Part shown: piece by piece, positions 18,467 to 26,782 of the stretch | Position numbering within the stretch: the first letter of the stretch is position 1 | Layout: each line of letters starts with the position of its first letter | From: Pseudodonghicola sp048268305 | Lineage (GTDB): Bacteria > Pseudomonadota > Alphaproteobacteria > Rhodobacterales > Rhodobacteraceae | Direction: 5' to 3' | DNA: 64,000 nt | Assembly (NCBI RefSeq): GCF_048268305.1 | Contig: NZ_JBLWVT010000003.1 | Location: 124,001 to 188,000 of the forward strand | Notes under the pieces: model-generated | The model's database searches: none | What the model was told of the DNA's origin: nothing | Seen by the model: the letters and a program-made list of their open reading frames with translations, nothing else | Made by a program: the position numbers and the translations under genes

Positions 18467-19534
18467 TCAGTCCAGCGTCTGGCCCCAGTCCTTGTCCTGC
18501 ATCTCGCGCAGCCGGCTGGCGGTGCGTTCGAATTCGAAGACGCCCTCACCCTCGACATAGAGCATCTCGGGCTCGGCGGCGGCCGAGCAGATCAGCTTCA
18601 CATGCGCCTCGTAAAGCGCGTCGATCAGGGTGACGAATCGCTTCGCCTCGTTGAAATTTGACCGCGACAGCAGCGGGATGTCTTCGAGGATCAGCAGCTT
18701 CACCGCCTGGGCGATGGCCAGATAGTCGCCGGGGCCCAGGTAATGGGCACAGAGATCATAGAACCGCGCCCGGGCGATGCCGTTGCTATAGGCCGGCAGC
18801 TTGACCTCGCGCCCCTTGACCTCAAGCACCAGCTCGGCGCCGGGGCCGCCGGCCAGATCGTCCCAGATCGCCTGGATGGCGGCATGGGCTTCGGTGCCGT
18901 TCGGAGTGAAATAGACCGGCGATCCGGCCAGCCGGTTCTGCCGGTAATCCTTGGGGCTGACCAGCTCGTGCACCACCATCTTGTCCTTGATGATGGCGAT
19001 GAAGGGCAGGAACAGCTGCCGGTTCAGCCCGTTCTTGTAAAGATCATCCGGAAGCCGGTTCGAGGTGGTGACGATCACCACCCCGGCATCGAACAGCATC
19101 TGGAACAGGCGCCCGACCACCATGGCGTCGGTGATATCGGTGATCTGCATCTCGTCGAAGGCCAGCACCTTGACGCTGTCGATCACCGCCTGGGCCGCCG
19201 GCGCCAGCGCGTCGGCGATTTCCTTCTTGCGCGCCTCGTGCATGGCGGCGTGGATTTCCTGCATGAAGGCATGGAAATGCACCCGCCGCACCGGCACATC
19301 GCCGAGTGATTCGACGAAGAGATCCATCAGCATCGACTTGCCGCGCCCGACGCCCCCCCAGAGGTAGAGCCCCTTGGGCGGCGGCGGTGCCTTGCGGAAC
19401 AGCCCCCGCTTGACCGGCTTCGCCAGCGCGGCGCGGATGCGTTCGAATTCGGGCAGGACGGCCTCCTGCGCGCTGTCGTGGTGCAGCGAGCCTTCGGCGA
19501 TGCGGGACTGGTAGAGGGCAAAGATATCGGACAT
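18467..19534 (-). CDS. zapE: Cell division protein ZapE (AFG1-like AAA ATPase)
   Basis: An ATPase that in E. coli joins the Z ring late in division. The Walker A motif is GGVGRGKSML (after KGLYLW), the Walker B is VLAFDEMQITDITDAM, the sensor is TTSNRLPDDLYKNGLNRQLFLPFI, and the family end is SAAAEPEMLY. The 355-residue length from ATG 19534 (MSDIFALYQSRIAEG) is usual; an upstream extension to 19630 is not conserved in character. It converges with folC over a 139-bp gap (18328-18466) that holds a degenerate copy of a GC-rich dispersed repeat. Confidence 0.93.
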   Translation of the reverse strand: MSDIFALYQSRIAEGSLHHDSAQEAVLPEFERIRAALAKPVKRGLFRKAPPPPKGLYLWGGVGRGKSMLMDLFVESLGDVPVRRVHFHAFMQEIHAAMHEARKKEIADALAPAAQAVIDSVKVLAFDEMQITDITDAMVVGRLFQMLFDAGVVIVTTSNRLPDDLYKNGLNRQLFLPFIAIIKDKMVVHELVSPKDYRQNRLAGSPVYFTPNGTEAHAAIQAIWDDLAGGPGAELVLEVKGREVKLPAYSNGIARARFYDLCAHYLGPGDYLAIAQAVKLLILEDIPLLSRSNFNEAKRFVTLIDALYEAHVKLICSAAAEPEMLYVEGEGVFEFERTASRLREMQDKDWGQTLD

Positions 19535-19702
19535 GGCCCGAGCCATAGCGCGGCGCTGCGGCATTGAAAAGCGCCGAGACGGTCGTGAAGGGGATGGACG
19601 CTGCGATGGTATCAGCGCTGGTGATGCCACGTCTCACATTTCCTCGATTGAACTCGATGCGGCGATGGCTAATCTGCCCGAACTCTTGCAGGAGGAGATC
19701 TC

Positions 19703-20944
19703 ATGACCCGCCGCTTTGACGGTCTGACCCCGGTTCTGGTGGTCAGTTGTATCATCATCACCGTCAGTTTCGCGGTGCGTGCCTCTTTCGGGGTGTTCCA
19801 AATCCCGGTGGCCGAGGAATTCGGCTGGGCCCGGTCCGAGTTTTCGCTGGCCATCGCCATCCAGAACCTGGCCTGGGGGATCGGCCAGCCGATCTTCGGC
19901 GCCATCGCCGAGAAGATCGGCGACCGCAAGGCGATCTTCATGGGTGCCCTGATCTATGCCGCCGGCATGGTGCTGACCGCCGGGTCGACCACGCCGATCG
20001 AACATCAGCTCTATGCCTGGCTGGTCGGCTTCGGCATCGCCGGCACCGGCTTCGGGGTGATCCTGGCGGTGGTGGGGCGTGCCGCGCCCGACGACAAGCG
20101 GTCGATGGCTCTGGCGATCGCCACGGCGGCGGGCAGCTTTGGCCAGATGGTCGGCGCCCCGGTGGCGGAATGGTTGCTGAGCTTCCTGAGCTGGCAGTCC
20201 ACCTTTGTCGTCTTCGCGGCGGCGATCGTGGCGCTGGTGCTGGCCTTGCCCTTCCTGCACGCGCCCGTCGCCGGGCATGGCGCCGGGGCAGAGGAGAGCA
20301 TGGGGGCGATCCTGATGAAGGCGCTGCGCGATCCCTCCTATACGCTGATCTTTCTGGGCTTCTTCAGCTGTGGCTATCAGCTGGGCTTCATCACCGCCCA
20401 TTTCCCCGCCTTCGTGACCGAACTGTGCGGCCCGATCGCGCCGGGCGGGCTGCTGCACGGGCTTGGCATCACCTCGACCTCGGCGCTTGGCGCGGTGGCG
20501 ATTTCGCTGATCGGCGCCGCCAATGTGGGCGGCACTCTGCTGGCCGGCTGGGCGGGCAAGTATTACTCCAAGAAATACCTGCTGTCGGCGATCTATCTGG
20601 GGCGGACCATCGTGTCGGCCGCCTTCATCCTGTCGCCGATCACCCCGGGGTCGGTTCTGCTGTTCTCGGTGGCGATGGGGGCGATGTGGCTGGCGACCGT
20701 GCCGCTGACCTCGGGTCTGATCGCCCATATCTACGGGCTCAGATACATGGGGACGCTCTATGGCATCGTCTTCTTCAGCCATCAGCTCGGCAGCTTCCTG
20801 GGCGTCTGGCTGGGCGGGCGGATGTATGACGTCTTCGGCGATTACACCTTTGTCTGGTGGATCGGTGTCGGCGTCGGCGCCTTCAGCGCGCTGGTGCATC
20901 TGCCGGTGAAGGAGCGCCCCTTGGAGCTGCGCGCGCTGGCCTGA
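19703..20944 (+). CDS. MFS transporter, monocarboxylate/oxalate-formate antiporter type
   Basis: A 413-residue 12-helix permease. The first half has SFAVRASFGVFQIPVAEEFGWARSEFSLAIAIQNLAWG, typical of the OFA/monocarboxylate branch, and the loop 2-3 motif GAIAEKIGDRKAIF. Halves are joined by a short cytoplasmic linker (HAPVAGHGAGAEES). The substrate is probably an organic anion but cannot be named. A strong AGGAGGAG ribosome site precedes ATG 19703. It diverges from zapE (168-bp gap) and is followed by a REP-like hairpin that may act as its terminator. Confidence 0.85.
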   Translation: MTRRFDGLTPVLVVSCIIITVSFAVRASFGVFQIPVAEEFGWARSEFSLAIAIQNLAWGIGQPIFGAIAEKIGDRKAIFMGALIYAAGMVLTAGSTTPIEHQLYAWLVGFGIAGTGFGVILAVVGRAAPDDKRSMALAIATAAGSFGQMVGAPVAEWLLSFLSWQSTFVVFAAAIVALVLALPFLHAPVAGHGAGAEESMGAILMKALRDPSYTLIFLGFFSCGYQLGFITAHFPAFVTELCGPIAPGGLLHGLGITSTSALGAVAISLIGAANVGGTLLAGWAGKYYSKKYLLSAIYLGRTIVSAAFILSPITPGSVLLFSVAMGAMWLATVPLTSGLIAHIYGLRYMGTLYGIVFFSHQLGSFLGVWLGGRMYDVFGDYTFVWWIGVGVGAFSALVHLPVKERPLELRALA

Positions 20945-20956
20945 GGCAAAAGCAAC

Positions 20957-20980
20957 TAGGGCGGACCGAGGCCCGCCCTA
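20957..20980. repeat. REP-like palindrome, copy A
   Basis: TAGGGCGG and CCGCCCTA arms around an 8-base centre, between the MFS gene and the convergent ornithine cyclodeaminase gene. Its first 21 bases differ at two positions from the copy at 60796-60816, so this is a dispersed element and not just a local terminator, although it sits where a bidirectional terminator would. Confidence 0.7.
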
Positions 20981-21004
20981 CGTTCTGCTAAGCTACAGGC
21001 GCGG

Positions 21005-21928
21005 TTATCGCGCCGCTTCCCAGCGATCGAGGATATAGCGGCTGGTCATCAGATCCAGATGCGCGCCACCGCCGTTCTTGAACAGGGTGATCTCGTCTTC
21101 CTTGCCCTGCTCGAAGGCGTCGAGCTGGTAGAAATCGGCCAGGATATCGGCCTCGGTGATCACGCCCTCGTCCAGTGGGGTCTGGATCTCGCCGATATGG
21201 CCGATGGTGGTGTCGCGGCTGTCGACATAGATTTTCGCCCGCCGCAACGCCTCGTCATCGGTTTCGCGCATGTCGGGGCGATAGGCGCCGATCAGGTTCA
21301 GGTGCTGCCCCGGGCGCAGCCATTCGCCCCGGATCATGGGCTCCGACGACATGGTTGCCGAGACGATGATATCGGCGCCGCGCACCCCGGCTTCGAGATC
21401 GGGGGCCAGATCGACGGTGCCGATCTGCTTGGCCAGGGCCTCGGCCTTTGCAAGCGTCCGGTTCCAGACCGAAATCTTCGCATCCGGAAAAGCCTCGGCG
21501 AAGGCATCGCAAAGCGACCGGCCGACGGTGCCGGCGCCGCAGATCAGGATGCGTTCACTGTCGGGTCGGGCCAGGCGCCGCGCCGCCAGCAGGCTGTCGC
21601 CGGCGGTCTTCCATTTGGTGACCAGATGGAAGTCCACCAGCGCCTCGAGCTGGCCGTCGAGATCCGAGAACAGCGTCACCGCCCCATTGACCATCGGCGT
21701 GCCGTGGTCGGGATTGCGGGGAAAGACCGTGGCGGTCTTGACCAGGCTGCCAAGCCCGTCGATCCAGGCCGCCCGCGACAACAGCGTATCGGGGTCGCGA
21801 TAGAGAAAGGTATCGCCGATCTCGGCCTTGGGCAGGGTGTGGCCATCGGCCAGCGCCTGCGTCAGCTCCAGCCAGTCCAGCAGCTTTTCGCCCTCGTCAA
21901 AGGGGATGATGGGGATATTCGTGCTCAT
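21005..21928 (-). CDS. Ornithine cyclodeaminase/mu-crystallin family protein
   Basis: A 307-residue NAD(P)-binding enzyme. The Rossmann part shows ILICGAGTVGRSLCDAFAEAFP, and the substrate part shows LVKTATVFPRNPDHGTPMVNGAVTLFSDLDGQLEALVD and MSSEPMIRGEWLRPGQHLNLIGAY, the family hallmarks. Members act as ornithine cyclodeaminase, ketimine reductase or alanine/lysine-type dehydrogenase, so the exact reaction is uncertain. The start overlaps the end of the HAD gene (ATG overlapping its stop by 4 bp), indicating one transcription unit. Confidence 0.88.
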   Translation of the reverse strand: MSTNIPIIPFDEGEKLLDWLELTQALADGHTLPKAEIGDTFLYRDPDTLLSRAAWIDGLGSLVKTATVFPRNPDHGTPMVNGAVTLFSDLDGQLEALVDFHLVTKWKTAGDSLLAARRLARPDSERILICGAGTVGRSLCDAFAEAFPDAKISVWNRTLAKAEALAKQIGTVDLAPDLEAGVRGADIIVSATMSSEPMIRGEWLRPGQHLNLIGAYRPDMRETDDEALRRAKIYVDSRDTTIGHIGEIQTPLDEGVITEADILADFYQLDAFEQGKEDEITLFKNGGGAHLDLMTSRYILDRWEAAR

Positions 21929-22545
21929 TGCGCCTCCTCCTCGGTCAGCAAGCCGGTCGCGACAAGCCGATCCGCCCAGCCGTCGGGCCCGGTGAAAAGA
22001 TGGGTCTGCCAGCCGCGCGCCTCGGCCGCGGCGATATTGTCGGGCCGGTCATCGGTGAACAGCAGCGCCCCGGCTGCCACGCCGCAATCGTCCTCGACCA
22101 TCTGATAGATCTGCGGATCGGGTTTGATCACCCCCATGTGACCCGAGATATAGGGGCGGTCGAATTCCAGCAGGAAGGGATAATGCGTGGCGGCATAGTC
22201 AAAGCTCTGAATCCCGAAGTTGGTGAGCGAGAAGACCGGCACCCCCTTGGCCCTGAGCGCCCTGAGCAGCCGCACCGACCGGTCGATCGCCGGAGTGGCG
22301 AGTTCGATCCAATGATCATGCCACATGCGGATTTCATCGCGCCACTCCGGATAGGCCTCGGCGGTGGCATAGATGGTTTCGGTGAAATGATGGCCCATGT
22401 CGACCTTGTCGTTCATGCCATGCAGATCGACCGCGGCGAACATCGCGCGGCGGCGATCCTCGCCGATCGCCGCGTCATAGAAACGTTCCGGTTGCCATTC
22501 GATCAGCACATTGCCGATGTCGAAAATCACGGCCTGAGGTTGCAT
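21925..22545 (-). CDS. HAD-like hydrolase (subfamily IA, YihX/YfnB type)
   Basis: A 206-residue phosphatase-type protein with the four HAD motifs: VIFDIGNVLIEW (motif I, nucleophile Asp, with Ile-Gly replacing the usual second Asp-Gly pattern), FSLTNFG (motif II), VIKPDPQIYQ (motif III lysine) and LLFTDDRPDNIAAA (motif IV acids). A cap domain lies between motifs I and II. Substrate unknown; many such enzymes act on sugar phosphates. It is coupled to the downstream ornithine cyclodeaminase gene. Confidence 0.88.
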   Translation of the reverse strand: MQPQAVIFDIGNVLIEWQPERFYDAAIGEDRRRAMFAAVDLHGMNDKVDMGHHFTETIYATAEAYPEWRDEIRMWHDHWIELATPAIDRSVRLLRALRAKGVPVFSLTNFGIQSFDYAATHYPFLLEFDRPYISGHMGVIKPDPQIYQMVEDDCGVAAGALLFTDDRPDNIAAAEARGWQTHLFTGPDGWADRLVATGLLTEEEAQ

Positions 22546-22562
22546 TCTTGCGGTCCCTTCCC

Positions 22563-22589
22563 GCCGGGAAAATTCTGAATTTTCCCGGC
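22563..22589. repeat. 27-bp perfect palindrome (13-bp arms, 1-base centre)
   Basis: GCCGGGAAAATTC, a single T, then the exact reverse complement, in the 69-bp gap between the HAD gene start and the yaiI gene end (both minus strand). It is directly upstream of the HAD-OCD unit. It could be an intrinsic terminator for yaiI with an AT-rich stem top, an operator, or a dispersed repeat. Confidence 0.6.
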
Positions 22590-22614
22590 AAATTCCCTCG
22601 AAGAAATCTGCGGC

Positions 22615-23073
22615 CTAGGACGGACGCCCGGCCGCTCTGATCTCCCGTTCCAGCGCGTCCAGAAAACGGGAGCGGTCGGCCTTTGTAAAGCCGCGCCCGC
22701 CACCGCCCGCGCCCAGCGGATTGGCGGCGCGCAGATCCGCCATCAGATCGCGCATGGCCAGTTGCTGGCCGATATTCGCCTCGGTGAAGGCCTCGCCATT
22801 ATGGCGCAGCACCCGGGCCCCGGCGGCGACGCATTTGGCCGCCAGCGGGATGTCCCCGGTCACCACCACATCGCCCGGACCGCAGCGGTCGGCAATCCAT
22901 TTGTCCGCCTCATCGGCGCCTTCGGCCACGATCACCGTCTCGACCAGCGGATTTTGCGGCGGTCGCAATCCACCGTTCGACACCAGATACATCTTCACCC
23001 GGTGCCGGGTCGCCACGCGCTCGGCCTCGGTCTTCACCGGGCAGGCATCGGCGTCGATGTAGAGCGCGGTCAT
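22615..23073 (-). CDS. YaiI/YqxD family protein (UPF0178, DUF188)
   Basis: A 152-residue PIN-like fold protein. It starts MTALYIDADACPVKTEAERVA, with the conserved acidic DADACP motif, and has VVTGDIPLAAKCVAAGARVLRHNGEAF and a glycine-rich end GAGGGGRGFTKADRSRF. The acidic centre suggests a metal-dependent nuclease-like site but no activity has been shown for the family. It lies 6 bp downstream of fghA and is probably in its operon. Confidence 0.9.
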   Translation of the reverse strand: MTALYIDADACPVKTEAERVATRHRVKMYLVSNGGLRPPQNPLVETVIVAEGADEADKWIADRCGPGDVVVTGDIPLAAKCVAAGARVLRHNGEAFTEANIGQQLAMRDLMADLRAANPLGAGGGGRGFTKADRSRFLDALEREIRAAGRPS

Positions 23074-23079
23074 CGCCGG

Positions 23080-23910
23080 TCAGGCCCAGAGCGCGCTGGC
23101 GTGGAAGGTCACGTGATCCTCCATGAAGGAGGAGACGAAGAAATAGCTGTGATCATAGCCCTTCTGCATGCGGAAGGTGGCCTCCTGCCGGCGCGCGGCG
23201 AGCGCCTCGGCCAGCGTTTCGGGCTTGAGCAGATCGAGGAACTGATCGCTCCCCCCCTGGTCGATCAGCACCGGCCCGTCAAAGCCTGTCTCGCGCATCA
23301 TCAGGCTGGCGTCATGACCCGCCCAGGCGGTTTCGTCGGCCCCCAGATAGGCCGTCAGCTGCTTGCGGCCCCAGTCCGACCCGGCGGGATGGGCGATCGG
23401 CGCGAAGGCCGAGACCGAGCGGAACCGGCCCGGCAGCGCCATCGCCAGGGTCAGGGCGCCATGGCCGCCCATCGAATGGCCGGTGATCGCCTGCCGCTCG
23501 GGGTCGATGGCGAAATTGGCGTCGATCAGCCGCGGCAGCTCTTCGGCCACATAGTCCCACATGCGGAAATGCGGCGCCCAGGGCGCTTGCGTGGCATTGA
23601 CATAGAACCCCGCGCCCTGGCCCAGATCATAGGCCGGATCGTCGGCCACTCCCTCACCGCGCGGCGAGGTGTCGGGAAAGACCAGCGCGATGCCCTGTTC
23701 GGCGGCCCAGCCCTGGGCGCCGGCCTTGGTCATGGCGTTCTCATGGGTGCAGGTCAGCCCGGAGAGATACCAGAGCACCGGCACCGGGCCGTCCTGCGCC
23801 TCCTGCGGCAGGAAAAGGCCAAAGGTCATGTCGCAGTCGCAGGCCTCGGACCTGTGCCTGTAGACGCCTTGCACGCCACCGAAGGCGGTATTCTCGGACA
23901 GGGTTTCCAT
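23080..23910 (-). CDS. fghA: S-formylglutathione hydrolase
   Basis: Cytosolic esterase that splits S-formylglutathione to formate and glutathione, the last step of glutathione-dependent formaldehyde oxidation. It shows YRHRSEACDCDMTFGLFLP, TSPRGEGVADD, the nucleophile elbow ITGHSMGGHGALTLA and the family end KGYDHSYFFVSSFMEDHVTFHA holding the catalytic His. The 276-residue length is usual. Its partner adhC is about 5 kb away at 28.2-29.3 kb on the same strand, not adjacent. The yaiI gene follows within 6 bp. Confidence 0.94.
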   Translation of the reverse strand: METLSENTAFGGVQGVYRHRSEACDCDMTFGLFLPQEAQDGPVPVLWYLSGLTCTHENAMTKAGAQGWAAEQGIALVFPDTSPRGEGVADDPAYDLGQGAGFYVNATQAPWAPHFRMWDYVAEELPRLIDANFAIDPERQAITGHSMGGHGALTLAMALPGRFRSVSAFAPIAHPAGSDWGRKQLTAYLGADETAWAGHDASLMMRETGFDGPVLIDQGGSDQFLDLLKPETLAEALAARRQEATFRMQKGYDHSYFFVSSFMEDHVTFHASALWA

Positions 23911-24005
23911 GGTCGTTCGCTCCCGTATCGGTTTGTCTCTGGCTATCGGTCGGGGAGGCTTGCGTAAAGGGCGGGCGTCATTTTTCGCGTCTCCTGCCCC
24001 GGCCT

Positions 24006-24060
24006 CTTCTTCTCGGCAAAAATACGGCGGGGTCCGGGGCAGCGCCCCGGTCCGGCAGGG
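24006..24060. repeat. GC-rich dispersed repeat-like segment (CTTCTTCTC/AAAAATAC type)
   Basis: CTTCTTCTC followed by GGCAAAAATACGGCGGGG and then a hairpin with CCGGGGC and GCCCCGG arms (24034-24050). The first part matches a block at 29437-29456. It occupies the 174-bp gap (23911-24084) between fghA and the AEC gene; nothing else is evident there. Confidence 0.5.
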
Positions 24061-24084
24061 GACACACTCGCGGCGCCCCGGGCC

Positions 24085-25011
24085 TCAGCCGGTGATCAGC
24101 GAAATCACCACGGGGACCGAGACGATGCTGACAAGGGTCGAAATCAGGATCGCGGCCGAGGCACGATGCGGCGCGGCGTTATAGTGCTGGGCAATCATAT
24201 AGACGTTGCTGGCCACCGGCAGGGCGGCGGCGGTGATCACCACGGTGGCGGCGAAAGGGTCGAGCGGGAAGATCACCAGCACTGCCAGTGCCACGGCGGC
24301 CGGGTGCAGCACCAGCTTGCAGAAGGACAGCCAGCCAGCGATCTGCAGCCGTTCGGCGGATTTCCCGGCAAGCGAGGCACCGATGGCGAAGAGCGCGCCC
24401 GGGGTGGCGGCGCCACCGAGGATCGACAGGAAATCGTTCAACGGCTGGGGCACCGGCAGCGCCTGCGCCGACCAGATCATGCCGGCGACCATCGAGACGA
24501 TCATCGGATTGCGCAGCAGTCCCAGCCCCATCGCCTTGAGGGTCGACAGCTTCACCCGCCCGTCGCGGGCGCCGTTGATCAGCATCACCACCAGCGAGGA
24601 GAAGACCAGAAAATCAACGATCAGCACCAGCATCAGCGGCCCGACGGCGCCGGGCCCCAGCAGCATGGTCAGCATCGGCAGGCCGAGAAAGCCGGTATTG
24701 CCGATCACCGCGCATTGCGCCTCGATCGCGGTGGTGGGGAGGTCCTGACGGCGCAGCAGCGCGACCAGGGTGGCCAGCAGATAGATCGCCGCGGTGCCGC
24801 AGAAATAGCCGAGCATCAGCCTGAGGTCGAGAATTTCGGCCAGCGGCAAGTTGGCGACGACCCGGAAGATCAGCGCCGAGAGCGGAAAGAAGAAAATGAA
24901 CTTGGTCAGATAGGCGGTCGCGTCCTGGCTGATGAAGCGGCTCCGCCCGGCCCAATAGCCAAGGCCGATAATGGCGAAAAAGGGCAGGGTTCTGAGGAAG
25001 ATATCGACCAT
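24085..25011 (-). CDS. AEC family transporter (auxin efflux carrier type permease)
   Basis: A 308-residue membrane protein with about ten helices in two repeats of five. Signature stretches are FAIIGLGYWAGRSRFIS, ALIFRVVANLPLAEIL, CAVIGNTGFLGLPMLTMLLG and a final ITAAALPVASNVYMIAQHY. AEC proteins export organic anions such as malonate or malate; substrate unknown here. ATG 25011 is preferred over an in-frame TTG six bases upstream. mbfA lies 40 bp upstream on the same strand, so it may be transcribed as a second gene after mbfA. Confidence 0.88.
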   Translation of the reverse strand: MVDIFLRTLPFFAIIGLGYWAGRSRFISQDATAYLTKFIFFFPLSALIFRVVANLPLAEILDLRLMLGYFCGTAAIYLLATLVALLRRQDLPTTAIEAQCAVIGNTGFLGLPMLTMLLGPGAVGPLMLVLIVDFLVFSSLVVMLINGARDGRVKLSTLKAMGLGLLRNPMIVSMVAGMIWSAQALPVPQPLNDFLSILGGAATPGALFAIGASLAGKSAERLQIAGWLSFCKLVLHPAAVALAVLVIFPLDPFAATVVITAAALPVASNVYMIAQHYNAAPHRASAAILISTLVSIVSVPVVISLITG

Positions 25012-25051
25012 GTCCAATCGGTAGCGATTGACGGGCGGGGCCGCAAGCGGC

Positions 25052-26023
25052 TCAGCCGCTGCCGATCAGGATGCCAGCCCCCAGAACCAATGCGCCGCCC
25101 AGCACGACCTGGATTGCCGCCCGGAAGAACGGCGTCTCCATATAGCGTTTCTGGATCCAGGCGATCGCCCAGAGTTCGCAGAAGACCACGGTGAAGGCGA
25201 TGATGGTGGCGGTCCAGAAATGCGGGATCAGATAGGGCATGGCATGGCCCAGCCCCCCCACCGCCGTCATCACGCCAGAGGCAAGCCCGCGTTTCAGCGG
25301 CGAGCCGCGGCCCGAAAGCTGGCCATCGTCCGAAGCGGCTTCGGTGAAGCCCATGGAGATCCCCGCCCCGACCGAGGCGGCGAGACCGACCAGGAAGGTC
25401 GTGGTGGTGCTCTGGGTGGCGAAGGCGGTGGCGAAGATCGGCGCGAGCGTCGAGACCGAGCCGTCCATCAGCCCCGCCAGCCCGGGTTGCACCCAGGTCA
25501 GCACGAATTGGCGGTGGGAGACGATTTCCTCGTCATGGCGACTATCGTCGTCGAGATATTCCTCGGCCAGCTTGCCGGCCAGCGCCTCGTGCTTGGCCTC
25601 GGCGGCGGCGAGATCGCCCAGAAGCTTGCGGGTCGAGGCGTCGGTGCAGCGCTTGGCGGCGTTGACATAGAAGGTCTCGGCCTCCTGTTCCATCATCACC
25701 GTCTCTTCGCGGATCCGCTCGATGCCCAGATTTTCAACAAGCCAGATCGGACGTCGCGTATAATATCCCGCCACATGTTCGCGCCGGATCAGCGGGATGG
25801 TGTCGCCGAAGCGTTCCTTGTGCAGCGCGATCAGCCGTTGCCGATGGCCGTCCTCTTCCTTGGCCATGCCGTCGAACATCTTGGCCGAGGCGGGGTATTC
25901 GGCGCGCAAACGCTCGGCATAGCCACGATAGATGCGTGCATCGTCCTCTTCCGAGGAAATCGCCAAGGCCAGAATTTCCTGTTCGCTCAGATCTCGGAAC
26001 CGTTTTCGAGAGAAGAACTGCAT
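25052..26023 (-). CDS. mbfA: MbfA: membrane-bound ferritin-like iron exporter (erythrin-VIT1 fusion)
   Basis: A 323-residue fusion. Residues 10-165 are a ferritin-like (erythrin) domain with carboxylate/His di-iron ligand motifs SSEEDDARIYR, KEEDGHRQRL, EQEAETFY and AAEAKHEAL. Residues about 180-323 are a VIT1/CCC1-type membrane domain (GLAGLMDGSVSTLAPIFA, ASVGAGISMGFTEA). In Bradyrhizobium and Agrobacterium the family exports iron and protects against iron and peroxide stress, and Irr represses the gene under iron limitation. A matching ICE-type dyad lies 15 bp upstream of the start codon. The ribosome site is AGAGGCAGG. Confidence 0.92.
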   Translation of the reverse strand: MQFFSRKRFRDLSEQEILALAISSEEDDARIYRGYAERLRAEYPASAKMFDGMAKEEDGHRQRLIALHKERFGDTIPLIRREHVAGYYTRRPIWLVENLGIERIREETVMMEQEAETFYVNAAKRCTDASTRKLLGDLAAAEAKHEALAGKLAEEYLDDDSRHDEEIVSHRQFVLTWVQPGLAGLMDGSVSTLAPIFATAFATQSTTTTFLVGLAASVGAGISMGFTEAASDDGQLSGRGSPLKRGLASGVMTAVGGLGHAMPYLIPHFWTATIIAFTVVFCELWAIAWIQKRYMETPFFRAAIQVVLGGALVLGAGILIGSG

Positions 26024-26037
26024 CTGCCTGCCTCTGA

Positions 26038-26054
26038 TTTAGATTGATTCTAAC
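26038..26054. promoter_or_regulatory. Putative Irr box / iron control element (ICE) of mbfA
   Basis: TTTAGATTGATTCTAAC: arms TTAGA and TCTAA are perfect inverted copies around five bases. This fits the alphaproteobacterial Irr-binding ICE pattern (TTTAGAA-like and TTCTAAA-like arms). It is centred 23 bp upstream of the mbfA start codon, where a repressor would block transcription. Confidence 0.7.
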
Positions 26055-26109
26055 TACTGTCTGTAGAAGAGCTTCGCAAGTTGCGGAATTCACGTCCCTG
26101 TTGCGTGTG

Positions 26110-26121
26110 AACCGGTCGGTT
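26110..26121. promoter_or_regulatory. Putative operator of the TetR gene
   Basis: AACCGGTCGGTT, inverted 5-bp arms AACCG and CGGTT around GT, 31 bp upstream of the TetR-family gene start. TetR/AcrR regulators often bind ACCG-type palindromes in their own promoter, so autoregulation is inferred. Confidence 0.55.
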
Positions 26122-26152
26122 TATATCACTGAACAGGGTGATGAGGGAGTAG

Positions 26153-26773
26153 ATGATGAGCGATGCCTCCGAAGTTGTGCGGACCGGCCGAAAATTCGAT
26201 CAGGTTCTGGCCGGCGCGCGCGAGGTCTTCATGGCCGACGGTTTCGAAGGGGCGAGCGTCGATGACATCGCCCGGGTGGCCGGCGTGTCGAAGGCGACGC
26301 TTTACAGCTATTTCCCCGACAAGCGGTTGCTGTTCATGGAGGTGGTGACCAATGAATGCAACCTGATGGCACAGCGGGCGCTGGACCATCTGGACACCTC
26401 GCGCCCCCCGCGCGAAATCCTGGCCACCGCGGCGCTGCATATCGTGAAGTCGCTGCTGTCGGAATTCTCTCAACGGGTGTTTCGCATCTGTCTGGCCGAA
26501 CGCGACCGGTTCCCGGAGCTGGGCAGCGCCTTTTATGCCTGCGGCCCCGAAATGGGGGTCAAGCGGTTGAGCGATTATCTGGCCCAGGCGGTGGAGCATG
26601 GTACGCTGGTGATCGACAACGTGTCGATGGCGGCCGAGCAGTTCACCGAGCTTTGCAAGTCACGGCTCTGGGCGCGGGCGATGTTCGGGGTGCAGACCGA
26701 CTTCTCCGATGCCGAGATCGAAGAGGTGGTCGCCGGCGCCGTCGACATGTTCATGGCCCGATACGGCGCCTGA
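26153..26773 (+). CDS. TetR/AcrR family transcriptional regulator
   Basis: A 206-residue regulator. Residues 10-65 form the helix-turn-helix (AREVFMADGFEGASVDDIARVAGVSKATLYSYFPDKRLLFMEVV), followed by a helical ligand and dimer domain of the TetR_C type (AMFGVQTDFSDAEIEEVVAGAVDMF). The effector is unknown. A GAGGGAG site lies before two consecutive ATG codons (26153, 26156). It is divergent from mbfA, but the target is not obvious; a palindrome in its own promoter suggests self-repression. Confidence 0.92.
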   Translation: MMSDASEVVRTGRKFDQVLAGAREVFMADGFEGASVDDIARVAGVSKATLYSYFPDKRLLFMEVVTNECNLMAQRALDHLDTSRPPREILATAALHIVKSLLSEFSQRVFRICLAERDRFPELGSAFYACGPEMGVKRLSDYLAQAVEHGTLVIDNVSMAAEQFTELCKSRLWARAMFGVQTDFSDAEIEEVVAGAVDMFMARYGA

Positions 26774-26782
26774 GCGCGGCGG

